64,000 bases of DNA from CAXXOK01 sp001604115 (GTDB lineage Bacteria > Bacillota > Clostridia > Christensenellales > Aristaeellaceae), in contig JAYFOV010000022.1 in the NCBI GenBank assembly GCA_034928535.1, positions 1 through 64,000 on the forward strand. The letters are read 5' to 3'. A program made the translations under genes and the position numbers. This document shows positions 52,136 through 60,158 of this stretch, piece by piece. A model generated the notes under the pieces. The model ran no database searches, was not told the DNA's origin, and saw only the letters and a program-made list of their open reading frames with translations. Every line of letters begins with the position of its first letter. Positions within the stretch are counted from its first letter, which is position 1.

Positions 52136-52167
52136 CAGAAGCCAGACGCGCCTGCGCCTGGCTTCTG
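52136..52167 (-). terminator. Hairpin right after the ftsL-like gene
   Basis: Arms CAGAAGCCAG and CTGGCTTCTG (10 bp) with an inner GCGC pairing, ending 2 nt from the ftsL stop. No U-tract. It separates mraZ-ftsL from murE. Confidence 0.6.
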
Positions 52168-52169
52168 GG

Positions 52170-52784
52170 TCAATCGGAAGGGCTGGAAGCCACATCGGAT
52201 GCCTGCAGCCCGCCCACGGATGCGGTAACATGACCCGTTAGCGTGCCCGGCCTCGTATCCATAGCTGTCAGGTGAATTGCCTGCATGGATCCGGCCGGCA
52301 CCATGCCTAAGTCACGTGCCGCAGCATAACAGATGGTCGCAGAGTCTGAAGCCACGGCGATTTGCGCTTCCAAATCTGTATTCTCCTGCTGGATCGCCAC
52401 CATGCGCTGGTTCAGATTCCTGAGCATGCGCTGGCGTTGTGACAGCATGCCTTGCTGTACCAACAATACCATGGCCAGCAGCACAGTCAGCAATGCAACG
52501 CCCAAAACTGTATAGCGCAAGGGGATACGGATGCCCTTTTCCTGCGCACGTGCGCGCAACGCCGCATCCATCGCTTCAAACTCCTGATCCAAATGGTTGG
52601 CTTCCATGCGCATGGCCTGCGTACGCCCGGTCCTGCGTGTTTCTTTGCGAAGCATCCCGCTGCGGGGATCGACCTCGCTGCTGGGCAAAGATACGCTGGA
52701 GCGAACGTAAAAACGATCTGCAGGCAAGTACATATCGTAATCCTGCTCATGAAATGAATCATACATCCGAGTTGCCTGTGTCAT
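52170..52784 (-). CDS. ftsL: FtsL/septum-formation-initiator-like division protein
   Basis: 204 residues: cytosolic head (about 1-95), one membrane helix (YTVLGVALLTVLLAMVLLVQQGML, about 96-118), then a coiled coil with heptads (RQRMLRNLNQRMVAIQQENTDLEAQIAVAS) and a tail with AARDLGMVPAG, the short motif common to FtsL-type proteins. It bridges FtsQ and the septal synthase. Sequence is weakly conserved in this family; position after mraZ supports it. ATG 52784 lies after AAGGGGGG. Confidence 0.8.
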   Translation of the reverse strand: MTQATRMYDSFHEQDYDMYLPADRFYVRSSVSLPSSEVDPRSGMLRKETRRTGRTQAMRMEANHLDQEFEAMDAALRARAQEKGIRIPLRYTVLGVALLTVLLAMVLLVQQGMLSQRQRMLRNLNQRMVAIQQENTDLEAQIAVASDSATICYAAARDLGMVPAGSMQAIHLTAMDTRPGTLTGHVTASVGGLQASDVASSPSD

Positions 52785-52807
52785 AAACGTCCCCCCCTTA
52801 CAATGGT

Positions 52808-53314
52808 TCATGTAGCGTCAATATCGCCGATCCGCTCCAGGATCGTCTCCAAGTTTTCGGTAAAGTCCTGATCATCCGCATCGGCAGCGAGGGCATCCAC
52901 AATGCGTACATGGTTGAACGCGCCGCTAAATTCCAGGTCTTTTGCATCGCCCAGCATCCTCTGCCGCAGTTTGGGCGGTAGGAGCAGCCTGCCTTGGCCA
53001 TCCGGCTGCATGTCACGGTAGCTCAGTTTATAAAATTGCGTGGTGTACTTTTGCACAAAAGGTTTTCGCTGATTCATGCCGCTCAGTTCTGCAAGAATCT
53101 CCTCAAACACTGCGTCCGGGTATAGCGCGACGCCCTTGAAATCTCGCGCCGGCCCTACGGTAAAAGCATCCCCCAGTGTTGCGCGGTAGGCGTTTGGAAT
53201 GATGATCCTGCCTTTTGCATCTACCGAGTGTGAATAGGATCCAAAAAACGTTGCGCGGCCTACAGTTGGCGGGCGATGCGTACCATTAATTTCCATATTT
53301 TCGTTTTCATCCAC
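52808..53314 (-). CDS. mraZ: Transcriptional regulator MraZ
   Basis: Binds repeats in its own promoter and controls the dcw cluster. 168 residues with two AbrB-like halves: GSYSHSVDAKGRIIIPNAYR and SYRDMQPDGQGRLLLPPKLR. There is an extra N-terminal stretch of about 20 residues and a C-terminal acidic tail. Start GTG at 53314, 8 nt after GGGAGG. rsmH, normally next, is missing; an ftsL-like gene follows after 23 nt. Confidence 0.95.
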   Translation of the reverse strand: MDENENMEINGTHRPPTVGRATFFGSYSHSVDAKGRIIIPNAYRATLGDAFTVGPARDFKGVALYPDAVFEEILAELSGMNQRKPFVQKYTTQFYKLSYRDMQPDGQGRLLLPPKLRQRMLGDAKDLEFSGAFNHVRIVDALAADADDQDFTENLETILERIGDIDAT

Positions 53315-53332
53315 GCGATCGCCTCCCTTTCT

Positions 53333-53389
53333 TCACCACTTGTCACCACTACTTGGGCTGTGGTACCATTATTCTCCACTTTACGCCAC
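53333..53389 (-). promoter_or_regulatory. MraZ-type boxes: four phased GTGG repeats
   Basis: GTGG cores on the minus strand at 53336-53339, 53346-53349, 53376-53379 and 53386-53389. Each pair is spaced 10 bp, and the pairs are 40 bp apart, so all four face the same side of the helix. The inner pair is a direct repeat AGTGGTGA. This is the pattern expected for an oligomeric MraZ ring; one pair falls in the promoter spacer, the other between start site and mraZ. Confidence 0.7.
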
Positions 53390-53396
53390 CTGTCAA
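53368..53396 (-). promoter_or_regulatory. Promoter of mraZ
   Basis: Minus strand TTGACA (53391-53396), 17-nt spacer, AATAAT (53368-53373). Confidence 0.75.
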
Positions 53397-54046
53397 CGCA
53401 AACGTACATTCTGTTATCCTTGATTTGCTTGGGTTTGCAGGATAATATCCAGTATGTGGAATCTGCACTTGTACATCAATCCCTTGATTTGCATGCACCT
53501 AATACATCTCTGCGCTGTTTTCTGTCCATTGCTATGCTTCGGCAGGCTCGCAATGACGCATTCATTAATTTTCTATTACATTTTCGGGAGGATGGAATTG
53601 GGGGGATTCGTTAATGGTTCCTGATCGGAAGATCTTCCCAAATACGTGTCTACTTATTTCCTGCCATGGCAATTGACAGCATACATTGCAGCAGAAAAGA
53701 TGGGCGCCGTGGTCATATTAGCTCCGATGCACCATTCCCCATGTAGTGGCAAAGTTCCGGCGCATCGCCCCCGCAATAAACTGCTTTCCTGTGAGCAAGT
53801 CACCTATCCGCAGCGGCTATCCGACTCAGGTGGAGCCCCTCCGGCATGATTATGTACCGATCATGGGCGTACAGCAGCGCTTTCGCCGCGCTTTTCCTGA
53901 TGCATCTGCATGCGCAAAACCTAGGTGTTTCCATCTTTACCAGTGTTATGGCGGGGTAATTTCGATTGACAAGGGTATTCCCACCCGATATAATACGAAA
54001 GGAGAAACGTATGTAACCGAAATTGAATAACGTTGGGAGCCATTCT
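53397..54046. other. Gene-free region between mraZ and rpiR
   Basis: About 650 nt. It carries the mraZ promoter on the left edge and the rpiR promoter on the right (53966-53994). The middle shows no gene or RNA I recognise; an open frame at 53746-54030 has no family look or Shine-Dalgarno. Confidence 0.6.
53966..53994 (+). promoter_or_regulatory. Consensus SigA promoter for rpiR
   Basis: TTGACA (53966-53971), 17-nt spacer, TATAAT (53989-53994): a perfect match. Confidence 0.85.
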
Positions 54047-54901
54047 ATGCCTCAAGACTTATTCGTGACGATCAAATCGCATTACAATACCTTTACCCGG
54101 GCGGAGAAGCATATTGCTGATTTTGTTCTGTCCAGCGCAAAGGCTGTGCTTTACATGTCCATAACGGAGTTGGCAAACGCGTGCGAAGTTGGCGATACCA
54201 GTGTGTTCCGTTTCTGTCGGCATTTAGGGAAAAGCGGCTATCAGGATTTTAAGGTGGATTTGGCGCAGGCCGTCAGTGAAACGAGTGCTTTGCCGCTGCT
54301 TACCAACTGCATCGTCGAAAACAGCGACTCCATGGATGTCATGATTCAAAAAGTGCTCAACAATAATGTTGCAGTACTGAAGGAAACCTATCAACTTATT
54401 GACCCCACCACGCTCGCCACCACGACCGCGTGGCTTTCTCAGGCCAGCCATGTTTGCTTTTTTGGTGTTGGTGCTTCATCTACATCCGCTTTGGAGGCAA
54501 ACAACCGCTTTTTACGCGTTTGCCCAAAGACGGAATGCATTCTGGATGCGCGCATGCAATTGCTTCGTGCATCGCTCATGAGCCGCGGGGATGTAGCCAT
54601 CCTTTTTTCCTACTCCGGCGCAACCAAGGAAACCGTAGCCATTGCCAAAGCCGCCCGCGATGCAGGTGCCAACACCGTATGCATTTCTCGTTTTGCGCAT
54701 TCGCCGCTTGCAGAGGTTTGCGATCTGCTCTATCTGTGCGGCGGCAATGACGGTCCGCTGCAAAGTGGCAGCTTGAGTGTGAAAACAGCGCAACTGTTGT
54801 TGATGGAAGTGCTCTTTATTGCCTATTGCCAGCATAACCCAGCCGAATGCGAGCGGCATCGGCAGTTGACAACCGCCGCCCTCCAACGCGATAAATTATA
54901 A
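54047..54901 (+). CDS. RpiR/MurR family transcriptional regulator
   Basis: 284 residues: N-terminal helix-turn-helix (about 1-80, YNTFTRAEKHIADFVLSSAKAVLYMSITELANACEVGDTSVFRFCRHLG) and a SIS sugar-phosphate-binding domain (about 110-250, VCFFGVGASSTSALEANNRF, ILFSYSGATKETVAIAKAARDAGANTVCISRF). Such regulators respond to phosphosugars. ATG 54047 has GGGAG 7 nt upstream; a TTG at 54023 lacks one. Target genes are unknown; its neighbour is a ketopantoate-reductase-like gene with its own promoter. Confidence 0.88.
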   Translation: MPQDLFVTIKSHYNTFTRAEKHIADFVLSSAKAVLYMSITELANACEVGDTSVFRFCRHLGKSGYQDFKVDLAQAVSETSALPLLTNCIVENSDSMDVMIQKVLNNNVAVLKETYQLIDPTTLATTTAWLSQASHVCFFGVGASSTSALEANNRFLRVCPKTECILDARMQLLRASLMSRGDVAILFSYSGATKETVAIAKAARDAGANTVCISRFAHSPLAEVCDLLYLCGGNDGPLQSGSLSVKTAQLLLMEVLFIAYCQHNPAECERHRQLTTAALQRDKL

Positions 54902-54926
54902 CCTGCTCCGGCCTCGCTGTCCTCCC

Positions 54927-54955
54927 TTGTCAAAGGCATGCTGCAATGATACAAT
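54927..54955 (+). promoter_or_regulatory. Promoter of the panE-like gene
   Basis: TTGTCA (54927-54932), 17-nt spacer, TACAAT (54950-54955). Confidence 0.65.
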
Positions 54956-54988
54956 TTGCGCAACGAAGTTGACAAAGGAGGTCTTTTG

Positions 54989-56005
54989 ATGTCCAATAAC
55001 CCATTGCGCATCGTGGTGGTTGGCGCCGGTGGTATCGGGGGCATTACGGCTGCCCTGCTCAAGAAAGCTGCGCAGGATGTGACCTTGGTTTGCAAACACC
55101 CGGACATCGCTGCTTTGACCAGCCAACGCGGACTGCATGTGACCGGCATTAAAGGAGAATTCACCATTCCGGTGCCTGCTGTGGCTGAAGCTGGCCAGCT
55201 TGAAGGCACTTTTGACGTTGCGCTCATTGCCACCAAAGCCTATGATATGGCGGCGGCAGCTGAGGCGCTTTTACCTTTTCTGCGGCCGGATTCGCTTGTG
55301 CTGAGCCTGCAAAACGGCATCTGTACGGATGCGCTTGCGGAAGTCGTTGGTAAAGCACGTACCGTCGGTTGCGTGGTTGGCTATGGCGCGACCATGCACG
55401 CCCCTGCGGAACTGGAAATGACCAGCACTGGGGCGTTTATCATCGGCCGCATCGAGGGGGATCCATCCGCTCTGCACCCTGTGCGCGATGTGCTGAACCA
55501 TGTTGTGGAAACGACCATCAGCCATCATATTTTTGCTGACCTTTACAGCAAGCTGATTGTGAACAGCTGTATTACTTCCCTGGGCGCAATCTGTGGCCTT
55601 CGCTTGGGGGAGATGCTCAAACGCAGAAAGGCGCGCAGCATCTTTCTGGCCATCATAGCCGAGGCCATGTCAGTTGCGCATGCACTGACGCTGGATGTGC
55701 CCCCCTATGGCGGCAAGCTGGATTATGAAAAGCTCATGCAAGGTGACCGTGTGTTGGATCACCTGCGCCGGCATGTTACTATTTTCTTGGTGGGGCTCAA
55801 GTACAAAAATTTGAAAAGTTCCAGCTTACAGTCGTTGGAACGGGGAAGGCCAACCGAAATCGACTATTTTAATGGCTATATAGCACAAAAGGGTGAGTCC
55901 CTTGGGGTGGATTGTCCGGTCAACCGCCGCTTGACTGCGATGGTCAAAGAGATTGAACGCGGTGAGCGCACTATCAAAGTGGAAAACCTGGATGATGCGC
56001 AATGA
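54989..56005 (+). CDS. 2-dehydropantoate 2-reductase (ketopantoate reductase family)
   Basis: 338 residues. N-terminal Rossmann IVVVGAGGIGGITAALLKKA, then LIATKAYDM, LSLQNGI, and the C-terminal helical domain beginning DLYSKLIVNSCITSLGAICG, where the Lys and the N-S are catalytic. ApbA/PanE enzymes make pantoate for CoA, but the family also reduces other 2-oxo acids; no pan genes adjoin, so the pantoate role is uncertain. ATG 54989 follows AAAGGAGG. Confidence 0.85.
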   Translation: MSNNPLRIVVVGAGGIGGITAALLKKAAQDVTLVCKHPDIAALTSQRGLHVTGIKGEFTIPVPAVAEAGQLEGTFDVALIATKAYDMAAAAEALLPFLRPDSLVLSLQNGICTDALAEVVGKARTVGCVVGYGATMHAPAELEMTSTGAFIIGRIEGDPSALHPVRDVLNHVVETTISHHIFADLYSKLIVNSCITSLGAICGLRLGEMLKRRKARSIFLAIIAEAMSVAHALTLDVPPYGGKLDYEKLMQGDRVLDHLRRHVTIFLVGLKYKNLKSSSLQSLERGRPTEIDYFNGYIAQKGESLGVDCPVNRRLTAMVKEIERGERTIKVENLDDAQ

Positions 56006-56016
56006 ATGTAATCTTT

Positions 56017-56061
56017 CTGCATCAAGAGCACCGGCTGATACAGCCGGTGCTCTTGATGCAG
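56017..56061. terminator. 21-bp perfect hairpin after the panE-like gene
   Basis: Arms 56017-56037 and 56041-56061 pair without mismatch; the loop is only ATA. No U-tract. Lies 12 nt after the stop; the next gene is convergent. Confidence 0.65.
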
Positions 56062-56240
56062 TAGCGACGCATGCCTGCCCGCTTCCTTATATCCAGTTTA
56101 ACTGTGATTTTTCTTTTTTACTCGATTCATGAATGCTCCATGTAGCGGTGAAAAGAACCACAGCGAATCATTCAGTGCGATGCACATGCCGGTTTGATTC
56201 CGTAGCTTTCCAACCCAAATGGACGCATGTTAGTACGCAC

Positions 56241-56615
56241 TCAGGGCTCAGTGGCCGCGTCCCTGGGGATGCTTTTGGTAGCAATCACATCCACGCCACT
56301 TGCGCAGACATCGGGCAGGATCACATCCCCTTGGCAGATCGGTGCCTGCAGCGTTAAGGATTGCAATGCCTGCATGCATGCAAACACCTTGTCCTTAGGG
56401 ATGGGCTCACGGGTCTTGACGCTCAAAGGCGTGCGGCTGCCGCGCACCCATACCACTGCTGTGACCATGCGCCTGGGTGCAATGCTTTCCTGTGCGGCAT
56501 AGGTGATGCCGCGCTTGCAGCTGTTTCCGGTAACGCTGGTCACTTGGCCATTGGTCACTTCCACCGTCATGCGGCAGCCGATCGGGCAGTTGATGCAGGT
56601 GATCAAGTGTTCCAT
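56241..56615 (-). CDS. DUF1667 protein, partner of the FAD oxidoreductase
   Basis: 124 residues. Two Cys pairs (CINCPIGC, and GNSCKRG) at the N-terminus suggest a metal or Fe-S site; the rest (APRRMVTAVVWVRGSR...PLSVKTREPIPKDKVF) is the DUF1667 signature. The family always lies behind glpA-like and FAD oxidoreductase genes and may be the small electron-transfer subunit, a counterpart of GlpC. ATG 56615 is 8 nt after GAGGGG and overlaps the upstream gene by 13 nt. Confidence 0.85.
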   Translation of the reverse strand: MEHLITCINCPIGCRMTVEVTNGQVTSVTGNSCKRGITYAAQESIAPRRMVTAVVWVRGSRTPLSVKTREPIPKDKVFACMQALQSLTLQAPICQGDVILPDVCASGVDVIATKSIPRDAATEP

Positions 56616-57907
56616 GCGCATACCCCCTCGCTTGCATCAATGCATACTGTGATATCCTGTCCGGATAGCGCCGCAACCCATTCCGGCTTCAGCGTCACAT
56701 CTGCCATTTCACCCGGGGCCAGAATACGCCGCTTGACCCTATACGCCTCGCGATCCCCATCCAAAATGCGCAGTGTGGCGTTTTCACAGACGCAAGCAGG
56801 CCGGAACATCAGCTTGATTGCGGCTGGCATTTCACCCTTCGCAGACAGTCGTATCCGTTGCGGTACCACCCCACGCACACCCTCACCATCCATAACCCGC
56901 GCCACCTTGCCCCCTTGCAAATTGCCCTGCGCATAGTGCGCGGCTGCACGCCCGGCTGTGGTGCTCTCCTCGCTGACAAAATCCACCAGATCGTGGACAT
57001 GCAGCACGTTACCGCAGGCAAAAATACCGGGCACCGCCGTCTGCAGGCAATCATCCACCACCGCGCCTTGCGTCACGCTGTCCAGTTCGATACCCGCCCC
57101 TTTTGTGAGCTCGTTTTCAGGGATCAACCCTACCGAGAGCAGCAGCGTATCGCAGTCAAAATGCACTTCAGTGCCTGGGATCGGGTTCCGATGAAAATCC
57201 ACCTCGGCGACCGTAACCCCCGTAAGGCGCTCGCGGCCTTGGATGTCTGTCACGGTATGGCTCAGCAGCAGGGGGATGTCAAAATCATTCAAACACTGAA
57301 CGATGTTGCGGTTCAGGCCGCTGGAATAAGGCATGATTTCTACACAGGCCAGCACTTTCGCCCCCTGCAGCGTCATGCGGCGCGCCATAATCAAGCCGAT
57401 ATCTCCGCTGCCCAGGATCACTACCCGTTTGCCAGGCATGTAGCCTTGCAGGTTTACAAATTTCTGCGCAGTGCCTGCGGAAAAGATTCCTGCACAGCGC
57501 GTGCCGGGAATGGCTAACGCGCCTCTGGGACGCTCACGGCAGCCCATGGCAAGCACCACCGCTCGTGCTATAAACTGCTGTATGCCGTCGCGCGGGCTAA
57601 TGGCCGTCACCAATCGATCGGGGGTTATGTCCAGCACAGTCGTGGCGCAGCGCACATCAATGGCAAGCTCTTCCACACGCCGGATATCCCGCTGGGCGTA
57701 TTCCGGCCCTGTCAGTTCTTCCTTAAAACGGTGCAAGCCAAACCCATTGTGGATGCACTGCCGTAAAATGCCGCCCATCTCCTCCTCGCGTTCCAGCACC
57801 ACAAGGCTGTTTGCCCCAGCCTCCCTGGCAGCGATGGCCGCAGCCATCCCAGCTGGGCCTGCACCGACGATCAGCACATCCACCGTTTCTATCAAGTGTT
57901 CATGCAT
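56603..57907 (-). CDS. NAD(P)/FAD-dependent oxidoreductase (glpB-position)
   Basis: 434 residues. FAD-binding VLIVGAGPAGMAAAIAAREAG near the N-terminus, NAD(P)-binding RVVILGSGDIGLIMARRM in the middle, and FACGNVLHVHDLVDFVSEE near the end. A thioredoxin-reductase-like two-dinucleotide enzyme, probably passing electrons from the GlpA-like subunit to an acceptor. ATG 57907 follows AAGGAGG and overlaps the upstream gene by 8 nt; its end overlaps DUF1667. Coupled translation suggests a complex. Confidence 0.87.
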   Translation of the reverse strand: MHEHLIETVDVLIVGAGPAGMAAAIAAREAGANSLVVLEREEEMGGILRQCIHNGFGLHRFKEELTGPEYAQRDIRRVEELAIDVRCATTVLDITPDRLVTAISPRDGIQQFIARAVVLAMGCRERPRGALAIPGTRCAGIFSAGTAQKFVNLQGYMPGKRVVILGSGDIGLIMARRMTLQGAKVLACVEIMPYSSGLNRNIVQCLNDFDIPLLLSHTVTDIQGRERLTGVTVAEVDFHRNPIPGTEVHFDCDTLLLSVGLIPENELTKGAGIELDSVTQGAVVDDCLQTAVPGIFACGNVLHVHDLVDFVSEESTTAGRAAAHYAQGNLQGGKVARVMDGEGVRGVVPQRIRLSAKGEMPAAIKLMFRPACVCENATLRILDGDREAYRVKRRILAPGEMADVTLKPEWVAALSGQDITVCIDASEGVCAWNT

Positions 57908-59360
57908 GCTGATCATCCTCCTTGGAAGCGGGGGCAATGGAGGATACAAGCACCCGGCTGTCCCCGCCGCATTTCGTAATCGATAACATAGGTACACCCA
58001 GCTCTTCTGCCAGGATTTCCATGACTCTTGGGCTGCAAAAGCCTCCCTGGCAACGTCCCATCCCCGCGCGTGTGCGTCTTTTGACGGCATCCAGATTGCG
58101 CGCACCGACTGGCCTACGGATGGCATGCCGTATCTCTGCCTCGCTCACCTGCTCGCACCGGCACACTATGTTTCCGTAAGCGGGATTCTGGGCACAGGCT
58201 TCGGCGCGCTCCGTCAATGACATAGCCTGGAATGCCTTGGGGCGCAGCGGCGCAGGTTTCCAAACGGCTTTGGGCAATAAATGGTTTTCGGACCTGATCT
58301 GCTGGTACAGCGCATCGGCGATGGCTGGCGCTGCAGTGAGTCCCGGGCTTTCTATGCCGATTGCCTCATAGGCACCGGGCACCCCTGCTGTGGCGCCAAC
58401 GATGAAATCATCCCCGGCTTCATGTGCCCGAATCCCTGCAAAGGTCGTAATATTGGTACGCAAACTCATCCCCGGCCATGTGAGCGCAGCCTTCTCCCGC
58501 ACGGCAGCCAAAGCCTCTGCTGTGGTGGCTACATCCAGCGGATCCGTTACGTCCTGTGCCGAAGGCCCCAGCAACAGCGTTTTGTGCCCAGTTGGGCTGA
58601 TCAAGACGCCCTTGCCCATGCGGGTTGGGGTTTGAAACATCGTGTGGGAAAATGCAGGCTTTTCTTCATGATCCAGCAAATAATACTCCCCGCGTCGGGG
58701 TTTGATGTCCAGCTTTGTGCTGCTGATTTGATTGTGCAAGTCCGCCGAAAATAGCCCGGCGCAGTTGACCAACCAGCTGCAGCGGATTTCCGCGTGATTG
58801 GTGGCGACTGCAAACCCCTGTGTTTCTGGTCGAATGCTTATGGCCTCTGTGTTCATGAAAAAACGCACGCCATTTACGGCTGCGTGATCAGCCAGTGCGC
58901 ATGTCAGCTCATAGGGGCTGGCCAAAGCACTGGTCGGCGCATATAGGGCGCAGAGCACTGCAGGATTGGTATTGGGCTCCAGTGACAAGACCTGTTCCCG
59001 CTCGATGATCCGCAGATCCCGCACCCCGTTTTGGACACCCTGATGCAGAAGCCTCTCCAAATGTTGGCGCTGCTCTGTATCAAAGGCGAGCACCATTGCG
59101 CCAGACGCTACATAGGGAGCATGCACCTCCCCGCAGTACTGCGAAAAACGTCGGTTTCCCTCCACATTGAATCTGGCTTTCAGGCTGCCTGGCCGGGCAT
59201 CAAATCCGGCATGTACAATGCCGCTGTTGGCTTTGCTGGCGCCTTCCGCCACATCATCCGCACGCTCAATCAGCGTGACTTCCACATCCAGACGGCTCAA
59301 CTCACGCGCCACCGCGCAGCCGATCAACCCACCGCCGATGATCAGGATATCCGTATGCAC
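57900..59360 (-). CDS. glpA: Glycerol-3-phosphate dehydrogenase-like FAD protein with BFD [2Fe-2S] domain
   Basis: 486 residues. FAD-binding ILIIGGGLIGCAVARELSR, DAO-fold body (GVHAGFDARPGSLKAR-type, YLLDHEEKP, GPSAQDV), and a C-terminal BFD-like domain with four cysteines (VCRCEQVSEAEI and GRCQGGFCSP). Matches anaerobic glycerol-3-phosphate dehydrogenases of Clostridia, though some relatives act on other hydroxy acids. First gene of the three-gene operon. Start GTG 59360 is 7 nt after GGAGGG; ATG 59366 is too close to it. Confidence 0.85.
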   Translation of the reverse strand: MHTDILIIGGGLIGCAVARELSRLDVEVTLIERADDVAEGASKANSGIVHAGFDARPGSLKARFNVEGNRRFSQYCGEVHAPYVASGAMVLAFDTEQRQHLERLLHQGVQNGVRDLRIIEREQVLSLEPNTNPAVLCALYAPTSALASPYELTCALADHAAVNGVRFFMNTEAISIRPETQGFAVATNHAEIRCSWLVNCAGLFSADLHNQISSTKLDIKPRRGEYYLLDHEEKPAFSHTMFQTPTRMGKGVLISPTGHKTLLLGPSAQDVTDPLDVATTAEALAAVREKAALTWPGMSLRTNITTFAGIRAHEAGDDFIVGATAGVPGAYEAIGIESPGLTAAPAIADALYQQIRSENHLLPKAVWKPAPLRPKAFQAMSLTERAEACAQNPAYGNIVCRCEQVSEAEIRHAIRRPVGARNLDAVKRRTRAGMGRCQGGFCSPRVMEILAEELGVPMLSITKCGGDSRVLVSSIAPASKEDDQHA

Positions 59361-59461
59361 CTGCATCCCTCCAAGCGCGCAGCTATCCCCACGGGCAGAT
59401 ACGCGCATTTTTCATGTTAAGAGAGGTTCGTTTCTTGTAGGTTGCGCTGACCCTGATGTTT

Positions 59462-59974
59462 TCACACAGGGTGCTCAATGCCCACGGGCTGCACGCCCAG
59501 CAGAGGAATCACCTGTTGCCAAAACACCGTTTGGTCAAAAATCAGGGTTGCCGTGTTGTCGCATGGGTGAAACGCAATCTGCGACGTGGCGCATACGGCT
59601 GTTTCATAACATAGCGTGATGCGGTGTTCCTGATCAAAGTACAAGCCCAGCGGACTCACGGAGCCCGGCGCCAGGTGCAACAATGCCTGCAAAGCGTTTT
59701 CCGGAGCAAAGCTTAAACGGGATACACCCAATGCTTTGCTGACCACCGCCGTCCGAAACGGTGTGGTTGGCCGGAGCAGCATCAAGTAAAAGGCAGTCTG
59801 TTGTCTGTTCGCTAAAAAGACATTCTTGCAGATGGTCACATCCTCCCGGATAAAGGGCATGGACAGACAATCCTCAATGGTGTTGGCCGGAGGGTGTGCA
59901 AAGTAGCGGTAGGGCAACTGATGGCTATCCAGCCAGTGCACAATGGTTTCTTGTACCTTTTCTTGCAGGTGCAT
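59462..59974 (-). CDS. YbaK/ProX-type aminoacyl-tRNA editing protein
   Basis: 170 residues, one YbaK fold. HPPANTIEDCLSMPFIREDVTICKNVFL contains the conserved Lys-Asn; LRPTTPFRTAVVSKALGVSRLSFAPENAL and GSVSPLGLYFD complete the pocket. Such proteins hydrolyse Ala- or Cys-tRNA-Pro. ATG 59974 lies about 12 nt after GGGAGG; ATG 59986 would overlap the site. Divergent from the phosphofructokinase gene. Confidence 0.87.
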   Translation of the reverse strand: MHLQEKVQETIVHWLDSHQLPYRYFAHPPANTIEDCLSMPFIREDVTICKNVFLANRQQTAFYLMLLRPTTPFRTAVVSKALGVSRLSFAPENALQALLHLAPGSVSPLGLYFDQEHRITLCYETAVCATSQIAFHPCDNTATLIFDQTVFWQQVIPLLGVQPVGIEHPV

Positions 59975-60101
59975 GCGGCGACTCATCCTCCCGGAATCCA
60001 TGGTGCGTTGGCTGCACAGTGTTTTCATCATACCCCAAAGGATTGCATTTGTATATCCCCCGATCCTGCAAAATCGACGCATAACCCCGTTGCCAAGATC
60101 A

Positions 60102-60131
60102 TTGCGCATCCATATTTACCCATGCTATAAT
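60102..60131 (+). promoter_or_regulatory. Promoter of the phosphofructokinase gene
   Basis: TTGCGC (60102-60107), 18-nt spacer, TATAAT (60126-60131). Confidence 0.55.
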
Positions 60132-60158
60132 GCGTATGGAGAAGGGGGCGTAAACAAT

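Noticed and set aside
53361..53372. GGTACC near the mraZ promoter as a T-box or regulator site
   Set aside because: Isolated hexamer without the rest of a T-box; the GTGG boxes explain the region better.
53746..54030. Plus-strand open frame running into the rpiR leader
   Set aside because: Crosses the consensus rpiR promoter and has no start signal or protein-like pattern.
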